DNA of 64,000 nucleotides, taken from positions 3,658,001 to 3,722,000 of the forward strand of contig NC_026506.1 in NCBI RefSeq assembly GCF_000182925.2, written 5' to 3'. Of this stretch, positions 1 through 10,607 are shown piece after piece; position 1 is the first letter of the stretch; every line of letters starts with the position of its first letter. The DNA comes from Neurospora crassa OR74A. Its lineage: Eukaryota; Ascomycota; Sordariomycetes; Sordariales; Sordariaceae. Both the position numbers and the translations under genes were made by a program. A model generated the notes under the pieces. The model was not told where the DNA came from, did no database searches, and saw only the letters and a list, made by a program, of their open reading frames with translations.

Positions 1-490
1 ACCACGACACCACTAGACTACACCACTGTCGTGCGACACGATGCAATCTCCATTATTTTCGCACCTCATCACACCCGGCTCCGCTACCGCTGATTCCCAA
101 CGTCTTCCGGTATCAAGATCCCGGATCCGGGTCCGAAAAAGGCTGACAAAGCGCGGGGCTTTACCAGTTCCCAAACAAGCGCACCAGCCACACCTGTTGT
201 GATTGTCCTTTTCATCTCATGTCGCTTTGTTTCGGACTGTCGATATGATTGGCCTTTTCTGTGGCTTGACCAGGGCAACAACGCCTACCCAACTACTTAC
301 AAGCTACAACAACAATCGTAACAAGGTTTGCTAGTTGTTATTGTGCACTGAAAACCTCAAACATAATCTAATATGTCCTGCTATGATGGCGACGACCGAT
401 ACACCTGGGCCGAGGGGTGGCTCACCAGCACTTACTTCTTCTCGACTCTCTCAATCGAGATCATAGCCTACGAAGAATCCTGACGGCATC
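1..490. other. Upstream region of the P450 gene, no gene seen
   Basis: No convincing coding frame on either strand. It should hold the promoter and 5' UTR of the P450 gene that begins at 491. I recognise no specific operator or repeat. Confidence 0.5.
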
Positions 491-2209
491 ATGACCGTGG
501 AGAACAGTATCGTACAGCATGCTCTTACCGTCTATCATGACTTGAGCACGGCGACCAAGGCGACACTCGCCATTTCCATCGCCTTCATCCTGTACAGACT
601 CCTCTTCCGACATGAGTCCACCAGGCGCAAGGAGTTGCCAGCTTGGGGACCCATTGAAATGGGGCTTGTCATGTACTTGCTGGATGGAGCACGCAACGGC
701 ATCGTTTATCGAGTCTAGTATGCCAACTTTGTTCTCGAGATCGATCACATTAGCTAACATGCATTCCCTATCAGCTCTGCAATCCGACGATATGGTGGCT
801 CGTTCTATGGCATCTCATCGGCGAATCAGACCCTCATTGGATATGAAGACGTCGATCGCCTGTTCTCGTCTCAAATGAACCACGCCCTCAGCATCGAGTG
901 GCATGGATATGGCCTCTTCCTCCGTTTCTTTGGGTTTCCCGACACACCAACTTTGAAAAAGAAGGTCGAAAGCACGTTCAAGCCCTGGCACTCCCCAATT
1001 GAAAGGGTCTTCAACAACGATGCCGGTGCCACTGCAGCCTTTGAGAGGGGTAATCTTCCCAAGATCGTGTCCGAATTCGTCAGTTTTAGCCAGGAAAAGG
1101 AGAAGATGAAGCGATGGGAACTCCGTGCCGATATCAAGGTTATCAAACAAGGTGAAGCGGTCGAGGCCAATCTCTCAGCTCTCATCATGGACTTTGGTGC
1201 TTGCTTCACCATCCCTCCCATTTTCGGACACGACTTGCTAGATCGCAACCCCCATCTCATTGAAGACATCTGGAAGTTCGACCACGTTGTTCCGTTACTG
1301 TTCATCAACATGCCAACATGGGCTCCGTTCAAGGTCATGAAGGAAGGCATAGAAGCTCGAAAGCGGCTGCTTGCCGGCGTTGAAGCTTTTTCTCGCCGCG
1401 TCACCCAGTTCCAGCGAGGAGAAAAGGTTGACGACGGCGCTGACATATCAGATGTCAGTGACGTTGTCCTAGAGCGCAACACCGCCCTCGAACGAAACGA
1501 GTGGTCGTATCAAGAACGTGCCGCCTCCGAGTTGCTCGTCCTCTTCGCAAGCAACACCAACACCCAACCCGTTCTCTTCTGGCTCATCTTGTACATCTAC
1601 TCCACACCAGGACTGGTAAACACCCTCCGCCAGGAAGTTGCCCCGTTCATCACGCTCTCCGACTCCCATCACGACAAAAAAGGCATCACGGCAATTAACA
1701 CTTCCGGCCTGTCCCGCGAGTGCCAGCTGCTAAAGTCCATCATCCTAGAGACCCTCCGCCTGGCATTCGGCGCAGTGTCAACTCGCTTCGTCAAACGCCC
1801 CATTACCGTCCAAGACGGCAACCATAATCACAAACTCTATCCAGGAACCTTCCTCTCCGTCCCCCACTCCTTCTTCCAGCGGGACCCGTCCTTGTACCCT
1901 GACCCACACAAGTTCGTCCCCGATCGTTTCCTCGAGACGGATCCTTCGTCCGGTAAATTGGTCGCCAAGTACGGAAAGCTGAGGCCGTGGGGCGCCGGGG
2001 CGAGTATGTGCAGAGGAAGGGTGTTTGCTGAGAAGGAGCTCATGGCTATTGGCGCGGCGCTGGTGACGCTGTGGGATATCAGTCCTGTCGGGGGTGGTGA
2101 ATGGACGGTACCGGAGATGGTGGGTGGTCCGGGGCCGGTGAAGCCGAAGGAGGAAGTGAGGGTCGTGATTAAGCGGAGGGTGTTTGGTGGTGTTTCTTCT
2201 TCGGAGTAG
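491..2209 (+). CDS. Cytochrome P450, CYP7/CYP8-like, membrane anchored
   Basis: Haem-thiolate monooxygenase, 553 aa, in two exons (491..717 and 775..2209). The 57-nt intron has donor GTATGC and acceptor ATCAG, and the frame is continuous across it. A hydrophobic anchor lies near residues 25-40, as in ER-bound fungal P450s. The ExxR motif is E401-T-L-R404. The haem loop is PWGAGASMCRGRVFAEKE with ligand C488; the usual Phe before the Gly is Trp, a variant common in fungal P450s related to CYP7/CYP8 (sterol hydroxylase and prostacyclin synthase types). The I-helix lacks a clear AGxDT motif and reads SNTNTQP, also usual for that clade, where some members are isomerases rather than hydroxylases. 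It sits beside ATP-grasp, UbiA and HAD-cyclase genes, so tailoring of a terpenoid is a reasonable but unproven role. The substrate cannot be told. Confidence 0.9.
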
Positions 2210-2406
2210 ACGTAGCGCCAGTGCCATTCCAATATTCTGCGAGGTAGAAACTGTGCCCTTGGTGGGAGGCGAGGTACATTAATACAGTATTTTTCATTCC
2301 TGCTCTCTTTCTACCGGTCGAGAAAAGCAAGTGAATATAACAAAGCGGGAGATATAGGCTGGCACAAGAACTGTCTTTTACTACCTACGTGCCGGGTATC
2401 TGTGGC

Positions 2407-3447
2407 TCATCGCGATGCCGCCGCCAGGGCACACTCGATCACCATATGATAGAGGTCAGCAGTGCTGATACCCGCGGCGCGCGCCTGCTGCGGTACTATG
2501 CTCTCCGGCGTCTGACCAGGTATCGTGTTGACTTCAAGAAAGTACAACGCATACAGCTCGGGGTTATACCTGTAATCGAAGCGTACTACGCCACGACAGT
2601 CCAGGAGATCGTACAGCATCGTCGATGTATCCTTGATGCGGTCGCTGACCTGCGTCTCCACCTCGGCAGGCGTCACCTTGCTCGACGACCCATTGTACTT
2701 GGCATTGTAGTCAAAGTACTCGCTGTCGCCGTGGGGGATGACTTCGGTAATGGGGAACACGTGCAGCCAGCCTTCCGCATCGCGAATCACGCCACAGTTG
2801 AACTCGCGGCCCTCGATGAACTCCTCCACCAGCACCTGGCCGTTGCCGTCCTCGCGCATGGCGTCTTCGACCGCCTGGACCACCTGCTCGATGCTCTTGA
2901 CTTTGGTGGTAGCCACGCTGCTGCCTCCTGACGCGGGCTTGACGAAGACGGGCAGGTCGAACTCGAACAGCAGAGCTTCAGGGTCGAGGGCGCTGATTTG
3001 GTTGCGATGAAGCAGGCGGGACTTGGCCACCTCCACGACGCCGAAGCTGCGGACCACGGGGTTGCAGTGGCCCTTGTTGGCGGTTAGAGCCGAGGTGTAG
3101 AAGCCGCAGCTTGTGTAGGGGAGGCCGAGCATGTCGAAGTAGCCCTGCAGCACGCCGTTCTCGCCTGGGTTGCCGTGGATGCTGATGTAGGCTAGGTCGA
3201 ACTGGATCTTTTCGCCGGTTGAGAGGGTGACGCTGAAGTCGTTGCGGTCCACGGGGATTTGTTTGTCATTGTCGGTCAGGTGGTACCAGCCGGCCTTGGG
3301 GTTGCGGGGGATGACGATCTTGTAGAGGTTGTATCTGGCACGGTCGACGTTGGCGTAGATGGCGTTGCCGGTGCTGATGGATACGTCATACTCGCCCGAG
3401 TAGCCACCTACCACTATCGCGATGTTCTTCTTTATGGTGTCGGCCAT
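2407..3447 (-). CDS. D-alanine-D-alanine ligase-like ATP-grasp enzyme, bacterial type
   Basis: Intronless, 346 aa, full length for the Ddl family. Ddl joins two D-alanines with ATP for bacterial peptidoglycan; a fungus has no such wall, so the substrate here is unknown. Seen: N-terminal GGYSGEYDVS with the catalytic Glu (E19); the HGNPGENGVLQGYFDMLG block (91-108); ATP-grasp lysine K170 followed by PASGGSS (171-177); EYFDYNAKY (243-251) with Tyr at the omega-loop position; VVRFDYRY (R289, D291); and the metal and phosphate segment EVNTIPGQTPESIVPQQ (305-321). All key ligase residues appear present. The phrases YFDMLGLPYTSC and the C-terminal SIVPQQ resemble my recollection of Bacteroidetes Ddl more than proteobacterial Ddl. 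The gene is convergent with the P450, about 200 bp from its stop. Horizontal acquisition is inferred from family distribution and lack of introns. It could now make an amide bond on a small molecule. Confidence 0.88.
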   Translation of the reverse strand: MADTIKKNIAIVVGGYSGEYDVSISTGNAIYANVDRARYNLYKIVIPRNPKAGWYHLTDNDKQIPVDRNDFSVTLSTGEKIQFDLAYISIHGNPGENGVLQGYFDMLGLPYTSCGFYTSALTANKGHCNPVVRSFGVVEVAKSRLLHRNQISALDPEALLFEFDLPVFVKPASGGSSVATTKVKSIEQVVQAVEDAMREDGNGQVLVEEFIEGREFNCGVIRDAEGWLHVFPITEVIPHGDSEYFDYNAKYNGSSSKVTPAEVETQVSDRIKDTSTMLYDLLDCRGVVRFDYRYNPELYALYFLEVNTIPGQTPESIVPQQARAAGISTADLYHMVIECALAAASR

Positions 3448-4872
3448 CTTGTACCATAGGTATTGTGGCGTGTTGGGGGGAGGCTAGCGACGTGCCGCGG
3501 CTGGCCTTTTATCATGGCTTCTTGGCACCCCGGCGTTGCGGAAGCATGCCATGGCTAGTGACTTGTTGAGCTGGCGCGTCGGCGCGACTCGTGAGCGCAT
3601 CCACTGTGTCGTCGATCATTCCCGAGTACTGCGTAGTGTAGACTACGGGATTTGAACACAATGATGAGTGGGCAGTAACCAGTTTACCGTGGCTTTGGCT
3701 GATGATTGTTGGGGCTGCATAGAGATCGAGGGGAGGTCAACGTTATTGTAGAGAGCATGGGCCATACATGGTAGCAGTTATGTTACTATCATGGTTTCAT
3801 ACAGATACGCAGTTCCATTGTTAGAGTGGCAACATCGCCACTCTCCCTTTCACCCCACAATCTGTCGACATTTCCCCGCGTCGATTCCAGGCAGGTGCAC
3901 CAACGCACCGTTTCTTTTCGTCAACTCCAACGGATGAAATCTGTGTTAAAATTCGTACAAATCGTGATTGGACACCTCTGTTAATTCACGGCCTCTTACT
4001 AATGTTAACTTCCTCAAACTGTTCTCCATCCAGTCAGGCAAATGCTTGGGTCGGCGACATTCCCAACCTCCCCTTGTCAACAAGCAACGGTATGTCTTCA
4101 ATCACAGCTAAGCGCCATGATCGGCTCAAGAACAGAACATCGAACCTCCTTGGGCTATGACAATGGCCTTGCCAGTACGGCGGTGACTTGCGAAAACCCA
4201 CAAGTAGGATATATCTTCCCTTAGCCCGCCCACGGGGCTTGATGACCTTCCCTAGACTTCTTCCTTCAAACGCGAGCTTTTGGGTTTCTTTCCAGCATCA
4301 TCATCATCATTCTTTGTCAGTCTTGCACTCCTTGGCCCCTTCCTTTCAAGTGAACACGCGACTTGCTCCTAGTCTAGTTGGTCAGCTATCCCACTATCAG
4401 ATTTATAATGTAATTGCGCTGGATGCTGTTAGTGTTGCATCTCATTCATTCGCTTACACTTCAAGTAAAGAACGGTGAGAAAATGGGCAGTACACACTCG
4501 AGTTTATCATCTTCTATCAACCATTGAAGCGAATCAGAAACGGCGTAGAGGGAAGTACTGCTGTGTGACTTCATTCATTCATTGTTGGGTCAATCATCAG
4601 GACCTTCGCTGCCAGGATGCATGCTCATCGTCCTTTCACGTACTTTTCGCGTTTTCGAACGGTTTCATAAATCCATTGTTTGTCTTTTCTTGACGCTTCC
4701 GTCATCTTCAATCGTTATGTTCCTGATTCCCTCCCATTCCTCCTAGTCATTCCATTCATTCCATGCATTTCATGATCCAATCTTTTGTCCTTTCCGTAAC
4801 ATAAAATTCCCTCTCCGGTCATTTTCGCCCAGTCGATAGTCTCTACGATTACCGCTCGTGGATTGTCCCCGC
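3448..4872. other. Intergenic, no gene recognised
   Basis: Only short frames without recognisable domains or splice logic. It contains the shared upstream region of the Ddl-like gene and the 3' side of the UbiA gene. Several cat/cattc-rich low-complexity runs lie near 4290-4320 and 4730-4770. Confidence 0.4.
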
Positions 4873-5970
4873 TTACTCTGTCAGTGCGCTCACAGCAGGC
4901 AACGCATATGCAAGCAGTTGCCAACGAGTCCAGTTCCTCCAACTCGCCTCATCATCCACCAGATTCCTCTTGACCAGCAGCCGCCACGAAATATACAACC
5001 CATACGCCACAAGAGGCACCGCATACCATACCGGCGTCCCCCAAAACACCGTTCCCACCACCGCCCAAAACGGGATGGTCACAGCCAGGTAATAGCGTGT
5101 CGCCGCGTCGCCAATAATAAGCGGCATCGTCTTGCGGTTTGCCCGCTGCCGGTCGCCCTCCTGGTCCTTGATGTCCTGAATGGGCACGGTCGTGACGACG
5201 AGCAAGCCGCTCATGGCCGCCCAGGCGTATCCCCTCGGGCTAACGAGATCCCCCGCCATGTCGGCACGGTACTCTCCCGACCCGAGCGCAATTTGCAGCG
5301 GCCCCATCTGGTAGATAATGTACGAGATACCCAGCACGATGTCCCGCACCACAAGCTCGTCGGAGCCGCCGAGGTCGTTGTAGATAAAGACGGCAATGAC
5401 GATGAGCAATGCAATGTTCCAAACGCCCAGGGCATAGCCGAGAGCCATGTAAATCGGAACCAGGCAAAGGAGCAGGCGGCGGGTTTGGTCGGGCGTGATC
5501 ATGCCCGAGGGAATGGGCCGCCATGGCTTGTTGATGCTGTCCTCAATTACCGAGGCGGGCTCACGCTGGTTGTCGAGGTTGACAAGGAGTTGGCTCATGA
5601 ACTGGAAGAGACAGCTACCCGGGAGCCGGGAGAGGGCTTGCTTGAGCGTGGGGGGATCGGGTGCCGTTCTTGCGTCTTTGGCGAAGGAGAGGGCGACGCC
5701 AAAGAAGACGCATTGGAGGGAGAAGGTGAAGAGGTCGTTCTTGGTGAAGGTCCAGATGATGCGGATCATGGCGGATACGTTCCCCATGAGACTCCCAGTG
5801 GGGAGAAGGGGCTTTTGTTGGATGAGAGATTCGGGCGAACGAGAATCTACGTCGTCATCATCCGACTTGAGCTTGGGGGTTGAGGTGCTTGGGTGCCATG
5901 ATTCAGTGCTGAACATGGACCAAAGACGTCCTAGAGCCGGAAGCGGCTTGTTGTGAAGAGTCGTAGACAT
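4873..5970 (-). CDS. UbiA-family integral membrane prenyltransferase or terpene cyclase
   Basis: 365 aa, no intron. A disordered acidic N-terminus (about 1-65) is followed by a helical membrane bundle with about 7-9 hydrophobic segments. The second Asp-rich motif is canonical: D266-I-K-D269-x-x-G-D273 followed by RKTMPL. The first motif is not: where UbiA enzymes have NDxxDxxxD, this protein reads NQREPASVIED (134-144) followed by INKPWRPIPSG. That EDxxNKPWRP form is shared, as I recall, by a fungal UbiA subgroup that includes the fumagillin bergamotene cyclase Fma-TC, so the enzyme may be a class I terpene cyclase rather than an aromatic prenyltransferase. Both use allylic diphosphates with Mg2+ in the membrane. 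Family call is firm; choice of reaction is inference. It lies between the Ddl-like gene and a PAN-like protein, on the same strand as both. Confidence 0.87.
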   Translation of the reverse strand: MSTTLHNKPLPALGRLWSMFSTESWHPSTSTPKLKSDDDDVDSRSPESLIQQKPLLPTGSLMGNVSAMIRIIWTFTKNDLFTFSLQCVFFGVALSFAKDARTAPDPPTLKQALSRLPGSCLFQFMSQLLVNLDNQREPASVIEDSINKPWRPIPSGMITPDQTRRLLLCLVPIYMALGYALGVWNIALLIVIAVFIYNDLGGSDELVVRDIVLGISYIIYQMGPLQIALGSGEYRADMAGDLVSPRGYAWAAMSGLLVVTTVPIQDIKDQEGDRQRANRKTMPLIIGDAATRYYLAVTIPFWAVVGTVFWGTPVWYAVPLVAYGLYISWRLLVKRNLVDDEASWRNWTRWQLLAYALPAVSALTE

Positions 5971-8900
5971 GGTGGGCTGGCTCTTGCGGGTTGTCTCTTG
6001 AGTCTTGACTCTTGGAAATGTCAGGAGAAGCTTGCTGTACCACAGACAAAGTCATGACCGAGGAGAAGGGTTCGACCTCTCTCTATTTATGCAAAGCAAA
6101 GGGAAAAGGCCATGTCCCGTTGACACGGCTTGTCCTTGCCTGCTCAGCAGATACAGTCAAGTCGGCAATTCACGATCAGAGAGGTATAACGATAATCTGC
6201 ACACAACGATCAAATGTCTCCGTCCCCATTCCATTCGTCAGTATCATGGGATATTGGCTATTATTAGCATCACCATCAGTATGGCGATCGTTATACCCGT
6301 TAGGTGCTAGACTTCAGAAACATCACCACTCTCACGATCTCACCCCCCCTCGCCGTACCTTGACCACCAGTTTTCAGCACCGAAGTACCTGCCCTGAGCC
6401 TGCTCTGAGCCTACCCTGGCATCCTCGACACTGCGTGAAATACCGATAATCGCGGTATAACGATCAAAGCATCCAATCAACCAAAACATGCCACAACGGT
6501 GAATTTGCCGACTTACAGAATCGACTGTACACACAGTAGGTACGTTTCATTCGCACCGTTATAAAAGTCTTTAAATCAACGTCCCCTCCAGAGTCCAACC
6601 AATCATCTTACACCCATTCTCGGGAACCCCTGTCCATCGGCCATCCTCGTATGACACTCGTCCCGCCCTGCCATGCAACATGGCAGCCGTTGGATAACGA
6701 CGCTGAGAGGGGGACAGCGTTACAGCCACAAACGGTTATACTGCGGTAGCGAGCGAGATGGTGGTTTGTTTTACTGTTTGGGTACAGTGAGACTTCGTTC
6801 CACTTGATAAAGTGTGCATTTGGAAGTATGTAGGCTGACAGTGAGTGGTTTTCGAGAAGTTCATGACGGTGCGCGAATACAGGATTCATCAGGACATGTT
6901 GTCACCTGGGGGTTTGAGTCGCGTATGTACATACTTCCTTGACTGCGCGTTGGGTTCGGTAGCGTTGGGCCCCCAAGAAGCACGAGTACACTGATTGCAA
7001 GGATGGATTGTTCTCGTATAATATGATCGGTATCTTTTCTGGAAAATGGGGTTTGGAGTAGCTTGCTACCTAGTTTGGGTGTACACGACCCTTCGTTTGT
7101 AACAATGACTGGACTAGGCAGGTGTGCTTTTGGAAGCGCTGGGCTTTACTTGAAAGGATGTGGCTAACTTAGGTATCTTGAGATCCAGAGATTCCTTGAC
7201 GGTGTTGATGAAACCGTGATGTTGACAAAGATAGCGATAAACTTTGGGGTCTGGTCGCCGGGATGTTATGGTTCCCAAAATGGGATCCACATTGCTGAAG
7301 TGGCCCGGGCCCGGGTTGGGCCTCGACTTGCCGTGCTGAGTCCACTTACATACGCCGGTACGAGGTTCCGAACTAGGGTACATAGGTAGGATTTTTTTTG
7401 TTACAGTTCAAGAACGCCATGTACGGGCTTCTCCGAGAGATACAACAGATAGAACGTTATATGTATTCCACTTCACAGCCAATCACGAGACAAAACAACT
7501 TAAGAGACCTATACACAACCGCTGCCGCCGTTGGTGGTTAGAGGCAGGGAGGGGGGCGGCCCGGGCCATAGCTTCCTAGTGTTGCGGACTTACAGGGTCT
7601 GGAAAAGGGACTTACAAGATGTCGGATAGGTTACATTGGTAGTATAAATAAACAGCCCCCAGCTCTTCTCGAGTCTCGACCTACATACCTATCCTTCTAG
7701 GTACTGTAACGCAGACCCGCTCGCCGAGCTTGCAGGACCGGATGAGCGGACTGTAACATGGCTTTCTTGATCCCCAACCGTCTTGTACAAACCTGTCGCG
7801 GTTATCATGCAGTTCTAATGGCCTAGACAACGACTGCACATGCCTCATCCAGATAGAAGCGCTTTGGAACGACGCTGTTGGTAGTGAACGCGCGTTTGCG
7901 GGTCATGAATTCGGGGCAACGTCGGATGCTGACATAACATTAACCACAGTGCGCATCAATGTACGAGCATATATCATGATGACGGACTGAGTTGAGGGAG
8001 AGGCGGAAGAAGTGTAGGAAAATAGCCCACTGGTGAAAATCTGGGGTCTGGTGTTTGGAGGCACTGTGACAGCCGCGAAGGCAGGGGGGCAGGCGAGACT
8101 GTAGACGTAACGGTAGGGAACCAAGCCCAATGTTAAGTACCTTCTTAACCTGACGTCTACAGTGTAAGTAGGAAGCCAGAAACGTCACCATTCCATAGGT
8201 ACTCTTTGCTTAGTCGTGGTTCTTTGTTCCGGTTTCCAGCCATCAGTCTCATCCAACTTGACCTCCCTTATCTTCGCCTGCGGGCCTGCCGTGCCTCGTT
8301 CCTGCCAATGCTGACACCATGAATCTTGAGTTGCAGGTATCATGCTACGCGACTGCGCATTCCAAAGCCCAGCAGGCGTTGTGGTATACCCGCGCTTCTG
8401 CTCGCTCGTGACAGAAATCCTCAGCCCGGGGAGAGCCATACCTTGTGCGGGCGATTGAACTTGCTCTTGACTCCATACGCAACATCTGGCCAACTGGATT
8501 GGCTGATAAACCTTGTCGTATTTACAAATGCTGCTATTACGATGGAGTATATGCAGTATCGGACTGTTCAATTCATGTCCACGGGAGCTAATTGCTGCTG
8601 ATCTACCCGCAGGTCGTGCCGGTGCAGGCTTCTCTGTTCCCGAAGCCTTGATAGCTGATTATGTTCTCGCGCTCCTCGTGGGCCCTGTAGCTCTTGGGGC
8701 CTTGGCTATTCTGTACATCTGATAAGAGGAAGGATGGCCAAGGCGTAGGTAGGAAGTCAACTGCATCATCTCTTAAGTTTCGAGGATGATTTGAAGTCAA
8801 CAAAGAGCTACCACAGAGGTATGCTGAGCCTTGATGACTTGGCTATTGATCGAGTTTATAGAAGGATTTAACGAGCAAGATGGAACCTAGAGCCCGGTAG

Positions 8901-9492
8901 CAAGTCATTCCAACGACTTTTTCTTTCCCACCTTGGTCGTGGTGATATAATCAATGAGTGTCCTGCGTGGAATTAATGTCTCGCGTGTTTTCCTGGTATT
9001 TCTGTTGTTGCACACGATCTGATGTCACCAAGTACTTGTACAGAAAACGTGTACTGTGGTGCACCGTGGCGGTGAAGTGTGCAGGGGTAACCATTTTTGC
9101 AGTGTATCTTAACCCCATTTTCTGTAGCACAAATGCTCGCACTGACCGAACCCCGCGTGTCGTTTCCCCTCTTCCATTTTCCCCAATGACTTCCAAGCAT
9201 CAGCAACTCGACAAATTTCAAGGCGCCTCTTGTAGCTCAAGAAACACACCGGTTTGGTCGATTCTTTCCCCTCTGCCCCGTTTTGAAGATCAAAAATTAC
9301 GGCATTTGGATATCTCGTTGCTCACTAATCCCTAAATCAATTCTAGTTGCACGCCAGAGAACGCCCTCAACATGCTCCCCGCCTTGACCTCCCGATGGTT
9401 GCCCTCGACGTCTTGTACAATACCCGACCTCATGCCGAGGACGCTGCCGACTCCAAACTCGCTATCCCAACGACCGTTGGCGAGTCGTTCAA
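5971..9492. other. Long gap inside the left cluster, no gene recognised
   Basis: About 3.5 kb without a frame I can support. Short open frames on both strands are under 130 codons, overlap in several frames and show no domain or signal peptide. The 5' part (about 5971-6300) should contain the UbiA promoter. A GC-rich palindromic stretch gcccgggcccgggttgggc lies near 7303. I cannot exclude a degraded gene. Confidence 0.35.
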
Positions 9493-10258
9493 TCAGGGTA
9501 TTACACTCGCTGTCGCAAACTCTGGTCTCGTGTCCGACAAGAGGCCCCCGGTCCCCACGGACTTTTTCAAGAAACAGTTCCCATAGTAGGTGTTCATAGC
9601 CCACTGGAAATCCCCGCAGAAAGATATCCCGACGCACGTCTCGTTCCTCAGTAGCCAGTTCGTTTGTGCACACGAATGGAGACATTCCTCGAACGAATAA
9701 GCAACTGAAGCGGCGAGGTTCACGTTTCCCTCAAACTTCAGATTGCACTTAACGTCGAACTTCCAGCTCTTATCACCCAGCGTTATACTGCTGCCACTGG
9801 AGGCGACGGCTGCGCAGTCGAACGCGGTGCTCGAGGGCGGGGAGCTGGTTCCTCGACAGTTAGCTACAGCCGGAGAAAATACATGGCGACTCGATTATCC
9901 CGGCTTACCTCTTCGCCTTCTTGACCGCGATCGATCCACCCACACCACCTCCGACGGCCGCCACTACAATCACAGCCAGAAGCGCCACTATCAAAAAAAA
10001 CGTGGACCTCCGTAGGCCGCAGATCTTCCTTTTCAGACCTGGCGAAGATGCGTTTAATTGTGGGAGGAAGTGCCCACTCTGTTCCTGATCTTGCTTCTCT
10101 GGGGAATTCGGTCGCACCAGCGGGCTGTATTGCGGATAGGTTGCTGTCCATCTTGTCGAGACCGGCTCTTTGGGTGCCTGTTGTCCAGGAAGAACAGCTT
10201 CTGGCGCATCTGTGCCGTTCACTGCGTGCAGGCCATCGTCCCAATGAGTACGGCTCAT
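9493..10258 (-). CDS. Single-pass membrane protein with a PAN/Apple-like extracellular domain
   Basis: 233 aa in two exons (10258..9909 and 9844..9493). The intron has donor GTAAGC at 9908 and acceptor ACCAG, and the frame is kept. Order: a Pro/Ser-rich cytosolic N-terminus of about 80 residues; a basic stop-transfer stretch KRKICGLRR; a strong transmembrane helix LIVALLAVIVVAAVGGGVGG; a short Ser/Pro linker; then a cysteine-rich domain with C-x-x-C pairs (EECLHSC, NETCVGISFC, GNCFLKK) typical of fungal PAN/Apple-like modules. The layout suggests a type II orientation with the PAN-like part outside. An upstream in-frame ATG at 10363 would add 35 residues; I chose 10258 because the extension is rich in residues untypical for this family. 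Role unknown; such domains bind glycans or proteins. It lies on the same strand as the HAD-cyclase, 3' of it. Confidence 0.62.
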
Positions 10259-10607
10259 GATACCGGTTGCACTTGTACTGGCAAAAAGTTGACGGTTGGT
10301 TAGGGAGGCAATCGTGCTTCCGACGCAGTCAAGAATGTGGACAGGAAAGGAGAAGGAAAACATGAAAGCCTGATCAAAAACCAGCGTCCATGATATGGCT
10401 TATATTCTTGCCCAGGGCTTGGCGTTGGTGACACGGCAGGTCTTCTTTCCGCGGTTGCCTTCTCCCCCTCGGCTTAGGCCTGTCGAGCTGAGTTCCTGGA
10501 GTCCGATGTGTTCAATTAGCACCGCGCCACCGCCTCCAAGTCCGAACGTGGCATGTAAAAAGAGGTGGCCGCAACGGAATTGGATGCTTAGGGATCACTC
10601 CGCCTTG

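Noticed and set aside
4858-5883. 341-codon plus-strand frame opposite the UbiA gene
   Set aside because: His/Arg/Pro-rich, without membrane or domain pattern; a shadow of the UbiA gene.
7303-7322. GC palindrome gcccgggcccgggttgggc
   Set aside because: Short and isolated; no second copy, no terminal repeats, so not an element end.
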